Assembly: GCF_902167635.1 (NCBI RefSeq)
Contig: NZ_CABHMS010000002.1
Location: 1-64,000, forward strand
Length of the DNA stretch: 64,000 bases
Direction of reading: 5' to 3'
DNA from: Chitinophaga vietnamensis
GTDB taxonomy: Bacteria; Bacteroidota; Bacteroidia; Chitinophagales; Chitinophagaceae
The notes under the pieces: model-generated
Told to the model about the DNA's origin: nothing
Databases searched by the model: none
What the model saw: the letters and a program-made list of their open reading frames with translations, nothing else
Position numbers and translations under genes: made by a program
Shown: positions 44,135 through 52,625 of the stretch, piece after piece
Position numbering within the stretch: position 1 is the first letter of the stretch
How the letters are laid out: each line of letters opens with the position of its first letter

Positions 44135-44164
44135 AAAAACCGCCTTGCACGGGGCGGTTTTTTT
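44135..44164 (+). terminator. Rho-independent terminator of the peptide operon
   Basis: The stem AAACCGCC/GGCGGTTT (44137-44144 with 44153-44160) is followed by a T-run to 44164. It closes the two-peptide transcript. Confidence 0.85.
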
Positions 44165-44169
44165 GTGCG

Positions 44170-45438
44170 CTATAATTCGCTGATCTTCCTCATCAGTAAT
44201 TTCTTCTCCACCTCAGAACGGGTAAGCGCGATGGCCTGGCGGTAGCAATCCGCCGCAGTGGCCGGCGCCAGCGTAGCATAGATATCGCCGCGCAAAGCAT
44301 GATATAAATAATTTTTCTCCCATTCTTTTTTATAAGGAGAGATGGCTATTTCTTCAAGGGTACGGGTGGGGCCATACACCTTGAAGATCACTGTTAAACG
44401 GTGCAGCATCACAATGGCGTTGGGATGTATCTGTACCAGCATGTTGTAGTACGACAGGATATGTTGCCAGTTGGTATCGGCGAAAGTGGCTGCCATACAG
44501 TGTTCATACGCGATGGCGGCTTCCACATGGTAAGTGCTGATCACCTCACCGAAAGCGGCCTTGTTGAGATAACGGTTCCCCTCTGCGATCATCTGCCCGT
44601 CCCACAGGCTACGGTCCTGGTCCGACAGCAACACAATATTGCCATCTGCATCGATGCGGCTGTTGATACGTGCTGCATGAAAATACATGAGCGCCAGTGC
44701 GGCGAATGTTTGCGGCAACGCCGTAGCGGCATTTTCCGTGAGCAGCTTGCAGAGGTACATGGCCTGGTCCAGCAGGTCTTTGCGGATGAGCGTATCGGTA
44801 TGGGTGGCGTTGTAGCCTTCATTGAAGAGGAGGTAGATACTGCGCAGCACCGCGTCCATGCGCCCGCTGAGCTGCGCTGGCGGCGGAAATGCGGGCTTTA
44901 TCCGCTTCTCCCTGAAAAAAATTTTTGTCCGGTATAATCGTTTGGAGATGGTATCTTCTGCCGTAACAAACGCTTTGGCGATCTCGCTGGTAGAGAACCC
45001 GCAAAGGGTTTTCAGGATCAGGGTGATCTGGTTTTCCGGCGCTATCTCCGGATGGCAGCAGGCAAACATCATGCGGAGCAGGTCGTCCTGTATTTCATCA
45101 TCCCGCCAGAGTTGATCGATAATGGTGGTCATGGTGTATTCCGATTGAAGCAATGCTCTCTCGGGCGCATTAAAATCCACAAGCGTGGAGAATTTATTTC
45201 TTCTTAATACATCGATCGCTTTATTTTTCGCGACACGGAACAACCAGGCGGAAGGGTTGTCTGGCACGCCTTTCAGCGACCATGCCTTTACGGCGGCAAT
45301 AAAAGTATCCTGCACCACATCTTCCGAGATGTCGAGATTTTCGGTACCGAAAATTTTTGTCAACAGGGCTACCATCTTTCCTGCTTCATGGCGGAAAAGA
45401 TGTTCGGTAAGCCGGTTAATATCGAATGATGCGCTCAA
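44170..45438 (-). CDS. ECF42-type RNA polymerase sigma factor (second module)
   Basis: A 422-residue sigma factor, distant paralogue of the one at 5243-6487. Region 2 has DISEDVVQDTFIAAVKAW, region 4 has CGFSTSEIAKAFVTAEDTIS, and the C-terminal extension has LLFNEGYNATHTDTLIRKDL and a TPR-like tail. It is last in the leftward operon DinB, VOC, DGPF, sigma. Its target regulon is unknown; ECF42 factors often control their own operon. Confidence 0.92.
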   Translation of the reverse strand: MSASFDINRLTEHLFRHEAGKMVALLTKIFGTENLDISEDVVQDTFIAAVKAWSLKGVPDNPSAWLFRVAKNKAIDVLRRNKFSTLVDFNAPERALLQSEYTMTTIIDQLWRDDEIQDDLLRMMFACCHPEIAPENQITLILKTLCGFSTSEIAKAFVTAEDTISKRLYRTKIFFREKRIKPAFPPPAQLSGRMDAVLRSIYLLFNEGYNATHTDTLIRKDLLDQAMYLCKLLTENAATALPQTFAALALMYFHAARINSRIDADGNIVLLSDQDRSLWDGQMIAEGNRYLNKAAFGEVISTYHVEAAIAYEHCMAATFADTNWQHILSYYNMLVQIHPNAIVMLHRLTVIFKVYGPTRTLEEIAISPYKKEWEKNYLYHALRGDIYATLAPATAADCYRQAIALTRSEVEKKLLMRKISEL

Positions 45439-45511
45439 AAGTGGTTTGTACGTCTACCGTAAAATTACAAAGCGGATGATGAATGCCCGTTTATCCATCA
45501 TCCGCTGTTAT

Positions 45512-45868
45512 TTAGATGTGGACCATATTATTGATCTCACGAACTTCCACCGTACCGTTGATATCGAGGATAGGACAGCCTTTGGAAAGCTCTACTGCTT
45601 CGTCGAGGCTATCGGCTTTGCAGATGAGATAACCGGCCACCATTTCCTTTCCTTCGATGAAAGGCCCGTCTGTAACAACTCTGCCATTGCCATTCACCAC
45701 TTTGCCTCCGGTTACGAGTGGCTGTGCGCCGCCAAACCGTCCCTGGTCGTTGAGATCGGCCATCCATTTGGTCCATTTCTCCATGTGCGCCTGCCATTTC
45801 TCCGGCGATTTCAGTTCCGCTTGCCGGTCTATATCGCCGCCACAGAATAAAAAAAGATATGCTGTCAT
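45512..45868 (-). CDS. DGPF/YCII domain protein (partner of second ECF42 factor)
   Basis: A 118-residue YCII-family protein from the ATG at 45868 (MTAYLFLFCGG); the frame is open to 45910. The DGPF motif is RVVTDGPFIEGKEMVAGYLI. It is the first partner gene of the downstream sigma gene (73-bp gap) and parallels the pair at 5.2-6.8 kb. Confidence 0.9.
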   Translation of the reverse strand: MTAYLFLFCGGDIDRQAELKSPEKWQAHMEKWTKWMADLNDQGRFGGAQPLVTGGKVVNGNGRVVTDGPFIEGKEMVAGYLICKADSLDEAVELSKGCPILDINGTVEVREINNMVHI

Positions 45869-45887
45869 ATGTGCCCGTTTTGTAAAA

Positions 45888-46280
45888 TTATTTGCGCGCG
45901 TGTAAGGCAATGCGGTTACCTTCCGTGTCGATGAAAAATGCCATGTAGCCGATATCTTCCGAGATCTGCGTTTTGGGCATCACCACTTTGCCGCCGGCTG
46001 CTTCGATCTTGTCTACCACAGTCTGCAAGTGCGGGTTGGCATTCAGGTACAACACAGGACCATCTTTGCCAGGTATGTGCATCTGTCCTTTTACCAGTGC
46101 GCCGGAAACCTTGCCTGCGCCGGGTTCCCAGGGGAACATCGTCATTTCCATGCCCATCGTCTCCTGTGTTTGCATCTTGATGTTGAAGATGTGTTCATAG
46201 AATTGCTTTGCTCTTTTGGTATCTTTTACTGGTATTTCAAACCAGTTGAGCGAATTGGTTTTTTCACTGATTTTTTCCAT
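45888..46280 (-). CDS. VOC family protein
   Basis: A 130-residue VOC-fold protein: SLNWFEIPVKDTKRAKQFYE at the start, LYLNANPHLQTVVDKIEAAG in the middle and AFFIDTEGNRIALHA at the end. VOC proteins are frequent members of ECF42/DGPF operons. It lies 19 bp upstream of the DGPF gene in the same operon. Confidence 0.9.
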   Translation of the reverse strand: MEKISEKTNSLNWFEIPVKDTKRAKQFYEHIFNIKMQTQETMGMEMTMFPWEPGAGKVSGALVKGQMHIPGKDGPVLYLNANPHLQTVVDKIEAAGGKVVMPKTQISEDIGYMAFFIDTEGNRIALHARK

Positions 46281-46331
46281 AACACGGTGTTTTAAAGTTA
46301 TTGAATATTATCCAACATTCATTTGCCTGGA

Positions 46332-46814
46332 TCAATAGGCCATAGCCCTTTCGGTATGATATTTTTTGAGAAAGGCCATCTGGCCGATATCATAGCTTTC
46401 GTGCTGGGCGAAGAAGGCGAGAGTGCCGCCGGTGCTCATTTCACCGATAGGGCTGGGCAGGGGGGAAGTGCTGCTGAGATGGTCTTCCGATACATCTTCC
46501 AGCGCCTGCAGCAGCAGTTCGCTGGCCTTTTTCCATTCCTGTTTCACTTCGGAAAGCGAAGGCTGGGTATCGGCGGGGTTGTAAGGATTGTCTTTGCCGA
46601 AGCGATCCTTATATGGATTGGTTACCGGCTGGCCTAGCAAGGCTGCGGCATTATATCTTGCCCACACGGTATGTGCGGCAATCCAGATGAGCGGGTTGTT
46701 ATGGCCGCTGATGCGCTCCTGCGCCTGTTCTTCGCTCACGCCGTCCAGCGCGTTAACGAAAAGCCTCTCGTTCATCCTGAACATTAATGAGGAATGATAA
46801 GCTGAATTTTTCAT
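46332..46814 (-). CDS. DinB superfamily protein
   Basis: A 160-residue four-helix-bundle protein of the DinB/YfiT type. The ATG at 46814 (MKNSAYHSSLMFRMNERL) is chosen over the open frame to 46952, whose translation has no domain character. Histidine candidates for metal binding are in NPLIWIAAHTVWARY and AFFAQHESYDIGQMAFLKKY. Possibly a thiol-dependent transferase; substrate unknown. First gene of the second ECF42 operon. Confidence 0.85.
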   Translation of the reverse strand: MKNSAYHSSLMFRMNERLFVNALDGVSEEQAQERISGHNNPLIWIAAHTVWARYNAAALLGQPVTNPYKDRFGKDNPYNPADTQPSLSEVKQEWKKASELLLQALEDVSEDHLSSTSPLPSPIGEMSTGGTLAFFAQHESYDIGQMAFLKKYHTERAMAY

Positions 46815-46940
46815 CGTATTACTGGTTTGTTCAGGATAATGACGAAGCATTTTGCCCGATTTGGACAGAGATGAAAAAAAATCAAAAAAAATTTTCAACG
46901 GCTTGAGGCTACGGGGCAAGAATACAGCGAAGACCGGCCA

Positions 46941-46995
46941 ATCAATCATCAAATAACCCCATCAAATCAATAAATCCGTCAATCAAAAAATCCGC
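46941..46995. repeat. 16-bp AAATCAANAAATCCGT repeat units
   Basis: One exact unit at 46964-46979 and a diverged one at 46980-46995, in the 274-bp gap before the S41 peptidase gene. No long inverted partner arm is seen here. Confidence 0.7.
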
Positions 46996-47088
46996 AAATC
47001 CGGATTCGTCCATACACATTATCGACCGTCAAACACAATCAAAAAAGCGGCATATCTTTTTTTATTTAGATTTAATAAAATCTGAACT

Positions 47089-50000
47089 ATGCGGAGAAAA
47101 ATAATGTTAGCCCTCATCGGCTGTGTGGCAGGCGGGCGGCTGACGGCACAAGTAAATGCCGGTTTGTTCCGGTTCCCCGATGTATCCCGTACACAAATTG
47201 TTTTTGCCTATGCCAATGATATCTGGATCGTTCCCAAAACAGGCGGAGAGGCAGTGAGGATCGTTTCACCTCCAGGCGTGGAGAGCTTTCCCAAGTTCTC
47301 ACCGGATGGTAACAGGATCGCCTATACGGCAAATTATGATGGTAACAGCGACGTATATGTATTACCGGTAAGCGGCGGCGTACCACTGCGCCTCACGGAA
47401 TACGGCGGCCCTGACCGCGTGATCGACTGGACGCCCGACGGCAAACAGGTGCTCTTCTCTTCCGGCCGCGAAAGCACCAAGGCGCGCTTCAACCAGTTCT
47501 ATACCATTCCCGCCACCGGCGGCGCAGCGGTGAAACTGCCGCTGGCCTATGCCGAATTTGGCTCCTGGTCGCCCGATGGATCCAAAATGGCCGTCACCAC
47601 CCGCACACAGAGCTTTGCCAACTGGAAACGCTACCGCGGCGGCATGAAAGCATTCATCCACATCATGGACCTGGAAAAGAAACAATCTGAAAATATCTCT
47701 ACCAACAACGATGCGGGCGATGAATTCCCGATGTGGTACAAAGATTATATCTACTTTTTGTCGGACCGCGGCGCCGAAGAACGTATGAACATCTGGCGGT
47801 ATAATACCACTACCAAAGCTGCGGAACAGCTCACCCATTATAAAGATTACGATATCCATTTCCCCTCTATGGGACCGGAAGACATTGTATACGAAGCTGG
47901 CGGCAAATTATACCTGCTGTCGCTCGCCACGCAACAGTCAACGGAAGTGAAAGTGAGCGTCGCCACTGATTTTGCGACGATGAAGCCACGAAGCATGCGG
48001 GTATCTAAATTTATACAATCCGCTTCGCTGAGCCCTGATGGCAAGCGCGCAGTGATCAGCGCACGTGGCGATGTGTTTTCTGTACCGGCCAACTATGGCT
48101 ATGTAAAAGACCTTACACAAAGCAGCGGCGCCGCTGAACGTTACCCGGTATGGTCGCCCGACGGCAAACAGATTGCATGGTGGAGCGATCGCTCCGGCGA
48201 ATATGAACTGTGGATCGCCACCGCCGGCAAAGAAAAAGAAGCCAAACAGATCACGCACTACGGCCCTGGCTTCCGCTATAAAGTGTATTGGTCGCCCGAT
48301 AGCCGGCAAGTCGCCTTCATTGATCAGATGAGCCGTTACCAGGTGCTGGACATCGCCAGCGGCAAAACCACCGTGATCGATACCGCCCTGCGTTATTCAC
48401 CGGATGCCTATGAGGGCGTTACCTTCAGCTGGACGCCCGACAGCCGCTGGCTTACCTATAGCCGCGACCTGGATAACAACCACGAAGCCGTATTCCTCTA
48501 CGATACCCGCGATCATCGGCGCTACCAGGTTACCAGCGGCTTCTATGACTGTCGCCGTCCCATCTTCGATGAATCCGGTAAATATCTTTATGTGATCACC
48601 AACCAGATCTTCAATCCTACTTACAGCACTATCGATAATACTTTCGTATATGAGAAGAGCGCGGTAATAGGCGTGATCGGTCTTACCAAAGAAACACCCT
48701 CACTGCTGGCTACCCGTAATGATGCGGTGAATGTAAAAGAAGAAGTGAAAGAGAAAGAAGTAAAAGAGAAGAAGACCACACCTGAAAAGAATAGCACTGC
48801 CATCGATCTGGACAACATGGAATCCCGCCTCATCCTGCTGCCCGTAGCACCTGACCGCTACAGGCGTTTGGGCGCAGTAAAAGGCAAGATATTATTTCTT
48901 ACACTGTCGCAGGATGATGAAGATGGCAATGCTAAATCTGTTTTGAAATATTACGATATTGCCACGCAACAAACGAAAACGATCATCAGTAACCCCGGCC
49001 AGTACGAGCTTTCCGCCGATGGTGAAAAAATTCTTGTTACCGGCGGCCCTTATGGCGTGATCGATGTAGCCTCCAATCAAAAGATAGATACCGTGATGCG
49101 GATCGATGATATGGAGATGGTGGTGAACCCCGCCGAGCAATGGCGGCAGATGTTCAACGATGCCTGGCGCTTTGAGCGCGACTTCTTCTACGATCCGCAC
49201 ATGCATGGCGTGGACTGGAACGGCGTAAAAGAAAAATACCTGCGCCTTGTAGATGGCGTGCGTACACGGGAAGAGCTCAACTTCGTGATCAATGAGATGA
49301 TAGGAGAGATCAGTTCCTCCCATACTTACAACATCGGCGGCGACCTCGAAACCGGCCGCAGGGAAAATGTAGGTTACCTCGGTGTGGACTATGAAGCGGA
49401 TGGCCAGTACTACAAAATTAAACACATCGTCCGCAGCGCGCCCTGGGATGCGGAAGCGCGCAATCCTTTAGATGAACCCGGCGTCAGGATCAAAGAAGGG
49501 GATTACCTTCTCGCGGTGAACGGTGTGCCGCTTACCACTGCCACAGAGCCTTACAGCGCTTTCCAGCTGCTGGCCGACAAAACAGTAGAACTCACTTTCA
49601 ACCATCATCCTTCCTGGGATGGCGCACAAACTACCATCGTCAGAACACTCGCCAGCGAATACCGCCTGCGGCATCTTGCCTGGATAGAGAGCAACCGCAA
49701 ACGCATTGCAGCAGCCACTAACAACCAGGTGGGATATATCTATGTGCCCAGCACCGGCGTCGACGGGCAGAATGAATTGATCCGTCAGTTCAATGCGCAA
49801 TGGGACAAGGCAGGTCTCATCATCGACGAGCGTTTCAACAATGGCGGGCAGGTGCCTGACCGTTTCATAGAGCTGCTGAACCGTCACCCCTTGGCCTATT
49901 GGGCCAATCGTCCTGGTCTGCCATCACAAGGCCCGGCCTATGCGCACTTTGGCCCCAAAGTGATGCTGATCAATGGCTGGAGCGGTTCCGGCGGCGATGC

Positions 50001-50322
50001 CTTCCCGGAATATTTTCGCAAGAGAGGCCTTGGCCCGCTCATTGGTACACGCACCTGGGGTGGCCTCATCGGTTACAGCAATACGCCTGACCTGGTCGAT
50101 AACGCTGCCATTACCGTACCTTCTTTCAGAGAGTTCAATGTGGATGGCGCCTGGTTCCGTGAAGGCCATGGCGTTGACCCTGACATCCTTGTTGATGAAA
50201 ACCTCGGCGATATGGCCCGCGGCATCGATCCGCAGATAGAACGCGCCATCATCGAAATCAAGCAGCTGCTGCAAACAAAAGGATTTAAACCGCCGGCACA
50301 ACCCAAGTATGAAGTGAGATAA
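47089..50322 (+). CDS. Tricorn-like S41 family peptidase
   Basis: A 1077-residue protease resembling tricorn core protein. After a short signal-like N-terminus come beta-propeller repeats of the TolB/PD40 type (about residues 30-560: FPKFSPDGNRIAYTANYDG, YPVWSPDGKQIAWWSDRSGE). A charged linker (VKEKEVKEKKTTPEKN) leads to more propeller, a core helical domain, a PDZ domain (about 760-850) and the S41 serine peptidase domain with nucleophile Ser in NGWSGSGGDAF. Probably periplasmic, degrading peptides. It appears monocistronic. Confidence 0.94.
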   Translation: MRRKIMLALIGCVAGGRLTAQVNAGLFRFPDVSRTQIVFAYANDIWIVPKTGGEAVRIVSPPGVESFPKFSPDGNRIAYTANYDGNSDVYVLPVSGGVPLRLTEYGGPDRVIDWTPDGKQVLFSSGRESTKARFNQFYTIPATGGAAVKLPLAYAEFGSWSPDGSKMAVTTRTQSFANWKRYRGGMKAFIHIMDLEKKQSENISTNNDAGDEFPMWYKDYIYFLSDRGAEERMNIWRYNTTTKAAEQLTHYKDYDIHFPSMGPEDIVYEAGGKLYLLSLATQQSTEVKVSVATDFATMKPRSMRVSKFIQSASLSPDGKRAVISARGDVFSVPANYGYVKDLTQSSGAAERYPVWSPDGKQIAWWSDRSGEYELWIATAGKEKEAKQITHYGPGFRYKVYWSPDSRQVAFIDQMSRYQVLDIASGKTTVIDTALRYSPDAYEGVTFSWTPDSRWLTYSRDLDNNHEAVFLYDTRDHRRYQVTSGFYDCRRPIFDESGKYLYVITNQIFNPTYSTIDNTFVYEKSAVIGVIGLTKETPSLLATRNDAVNVKEEVKEKEVKEKKTTPEKNSTAIDLDNMESRLILLPVAPDRYRRLGAVKGKILFLTLSQDDEDGNAKSVLKYYDIATQQTKTIISNPGQYELSADGEKILVTGGPYGVIDVASNQKIDTVMRIDDMEMVVNPAEQWRQMFNDAWRFERDFFYDPHMHGVDWNGVKEKYLRLVDGVRTREELNFVINEMIGEISSSHTYNIGGDLETGRRENVGYLGVDYEADGQYYKIKHIVRSAPWDAEARNPLDEPGVRIKEGDYLLAVNGVPLTTATEPYSAFQLLADKTVELTFNHHPSWDGAQTTIVRTLASEYRLRHLAWIESNRKRIAAATNNQVGYIYVPSTGVDGQNELIRQFNAQWDKAGLIIDERFNNGGQVPDRFIELLNRHPLAYWANRPGLPSQGPAYAHFGPKVMLINGWSGSGGDAFPEYFRKRGLGPLIGTRTWGGLIGYSNTPDLVDNAAITVPSFREFNVDGAWFREGHGVDPDILVDENLGDMARGIDPQIERAIIEIKQLLQTKGFKPPAQPKYEVR

Positions 50323-50327
50323 ACTGC

Positions 50328-50370
50328 GCATAACCCTATGAAGCGCTCAAAGCGCTTCATAGGGTTATGC
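50328..50370. terminator. 20-bp-stem hairpin terminator (AGCGCT family)
   Basis: 50328-50347 pairs perfectly with 50351-50370 around a CAA loop. It shares the GAAGCGCT core with hairpins at 7037-7069 and 12542-12574. Confidence 0.8.
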
Positions 50371-50584
50371 TTTCGTCTGTTCATTTTTTATATAAATGAA
50401 TAGAAATTATAAATATTTGGCTATTAGTTTTTTATGACGAAGAATAGACTGGACCATGCTATTGCCGGGCAGGCCTGTTCATTTTAGCCCTTGTTGATCT
50501 TTTTGTTCTTTTTATCCTTTCGTGCAGGAGATAGTTAAACAGATCATTTTCTTATTTAACTTCTCATGTAGAAACGAATAGGAG

Positions 50585-51742
50585 ATGATAACGAACCAAA
50601 ATCTGGTTACTCCGAAGCACTTTTACAGCCTGGACGCTATCAGGGGGGTAGCATCAATAATAGTGGTTCTTTACCACTGGCAACTTTTCTTCTGCCCACA
50701 GGATGTTTTTGTACCCGGCGCTGATTATTCCGACAAACTGCCGGGATATAGATGGCTCTCCTTTTTTTATGATAGCGGTATGGTGTCGGTGGATTTGTTC
50801 TTTGCACTTTCGGGATTCATTTTTTTCTGGCTGTATGCCGACAAGGTAGCAGCGCGCACTATGTCTTTCAGCCGTTTTCTGATGTTGCGGCTGAGTCGAT
50901 TGTACCCGCTTCACTTTGTATTGTTGTTGACGGTAGCATGGCTTCAGTGGCTGATGTTGCAGCGTGCGGGTCATTATTTTGTTGTGCCGTTCAATGATAT
51001 GCGGCATTTTATCCTGCACCTGTTTTTTATTCAAAGCTGGGGATTTGAGGAGGGGCATTCATTTAACGGCCCGGCGTGGTCGGTATCTGTTGAAATATTT
51101 CTCTACCTGTTATTTTTTGTGATCTGCTGGTGCCGCTTGCAACGAAACCGTTTGTTACTGCTGCTGCTGATACCTGTTGGCGCCATAATGCAACACTATG
51201 GCCTGATCACTGGCAAAGGGATGTTCTCTTTTTTCATCGGCGCGCTGGTATATTACATTTATCAGTTTGTATTGCAACAACAAAAGAGGCGGACCTATCT
51301 GACCTTTATCATTGTGCTGACCGTACTCTTATGGTGTGTGGCGGTGACGGAACACTATTATCACTTTTTACACCCCTGGCTGGACCTGCAGCGTGGCGGG
51401 GTAGTGAATAACCTGCTCTTCCGGGTAACGGTGTCTCCGTGCACGATATTAAGTCTGGCCTTGCTGGATACTTTTGCAAAATTGAAATTCAAGCTCGTAG
51501 TATGGCTCGGCAATAGCAGTTATGCGCTATACCTATTGCATTTTCCTTTACAGATTGTTTGTGTATTAATGCTCGATTATTTTCACATCAGCCGTAATGT
51601 GATGGAACAACCACTAGTCATGTGTCTTTTTTTCCTTGTGTTGATTCCGATGAGCGGACTGACCTATTACTATTTTGAATTACCGGTACAAGAAAGGTGG
51701 AGGTATCTGTTTAACAGAAAAAGAAACACTGTATTAAGCTGA
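50585..51742 (+). CDS. Acyltransferase family 3 (OafA-like) membrane protein
   Basis: A 385-residue protein with about ten transmembrane helices. The N-terminal motif FYSLDAIRGVASIIVVLYHW holds the conserved Arg and His of the family, and GMVSVDLFFALSGFIFFW follows. Such enzymes add acetyl or other acyl groups to sugars. It lies just upstream of the exopolysaccharide genes (106 bp before the Wza homologue), so decoration of that polymer is likely. An AGGAG directly abuts the ATG, closer than a normal ribosome binding site. Confidence 0.92.
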   Translation: MITNQNLVTPKHFYSLDAIRGVASIIVVLYHWQLFFCPQDVFVPGADYSDKLPGYRWLSFFYDSGMVSVDLFFALSGFIFFWLYADKVAARTMSFSRFLMLRLSRLYPLHFVLLLTVAWLQWLMLQRAGHYFVVPFNDMRHFILHLFFIQSWGFEEGHSFNGPAWSVSVEIFLYLLFFVICWCRLQRNRLLLLLLIPVGAIMQHYGLITGKGMFSFFIGALVYYIYQFVLQQQKRRTYLTFIIVLTVLLWCVAVTEHYYHFLHPWLDLQRGGVVNNLLFRVTVSPCTILSLALLDTFAKLKFKLVVWLGNSSYALYLLHFPLQIVCVLMLDYFHISRNVMEQPLVMCLFFLVLIPMSGLTYYYFELPVQERWRYLFNRKRNTVLS

Positions 51743-51848
51743 GAGAAGCAACGCGGATTCAGAAATTAATAAAATATTTTGTTGGTTAGCGAAATAGATT
51801 GGCCTTGGTGGCCTGTGACGACCTCTTTCATTAAACTGTCAAATCGGT

Positions 51849-52625
51849 ATGTTCAAATCAGGAACTTTATCCGCTATCCTACTGCTGTTGGGCTGGCTGT
51901 TCGTACTTATGGGTTGCTCTTCCACCGGGAAGCTCACCTACCTCAATGATATAGCTGCCCGCAATGGCGTGGATCCGGTCAATCACAACGAGCAGCTCCG
52001 CATAGGCCCAGGTGATATCCTGCAGATCACGGTCACCACTTTCGATAGAGAAGTATCACAGATATTCAACCCGGGAACCGCTACCATGGCATCTTCCGGT
52101 AATATGGCCAATATTGACCAGGGCTACCTGGTAGATAGCAGCGGATACATCACTATGCCCGTGGCAGGAAAGATACTGGTGAAAAACAAAACTACTACTG
52201 CTATCAATGATATTGTACTGACCGAATTAAAGAAGACAATAAAAAATGTGTACGTATCTACCCGGCTGGTCAATTTTCGTATATCCGTGCTCGGTGACGT
52301 AGCCAGGCCGGGCTCCTTCCACATCGGAGGCGAGCGGGTATCGATACTGGACGCATTGAGCATGGCCGGCGATCTCAATGCTACCGCCGTCAGAAAGGAT
52401 GTAATGGTGATCAGGGAAATCGATGGCGTTAAAGAGTATGCTTCTCTTAATCTCAATAACAGTGAAATATTCTCTTCTCCATATTTTTTTCTGACAAACA
52501 ACGATGTGGTATATGTGAAACCGGGCCGTGGCCGTAAGTTCCAGACATCCAGAACAATTCAGTTATTACCCGCGATAATCAGTGCAATGTCTCTTGTAAC
52601 AACCATCATTCTATTAAAAAAATGA
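51849..52625 (+). CDS. wza: Polysaccharide export lipoprotein (Wza family)
   Basis: A 258-residue outer-membrane lipoprotein. The signal peptide ends LMGC (Cys23). The poly-export domain shows RIGPGDILQITVTTFDREV, and a SLBB domain follows (ISVLGDVARPGSFHIGGER). A hydrophobic segment ends the protein (LLPAIISAMSLVTTIILL), unusual for the large Wza but normal for the short Bacteroidota form. Its stop overlaps the start of the Wzc-like gene by 4 bp, so the two are translationally coupled. Confidence 0.93.
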   Translation: MFKSGTLSAILLLLGWLFVLMGCSSTGKLTYLNDIAARNGVDPVNHNEQLRIGPGDILQITVTTFDREVSQIFNPGTATMASSGNMANIDQGYLVDSSGYITMPVAGKILVKNKTTTAINDIVLTELKKTIKNVYVSTRLVNFRISVLGDVARPGSFHIGGERVSILDALSMAGDLNATAVRKDVMVIREIDGVKEYASLNLNNSEIFSSPYFFLTNNDVVYVKPGRGRKFQTSRTIQLLPAIISAMSLVTTIILLKK

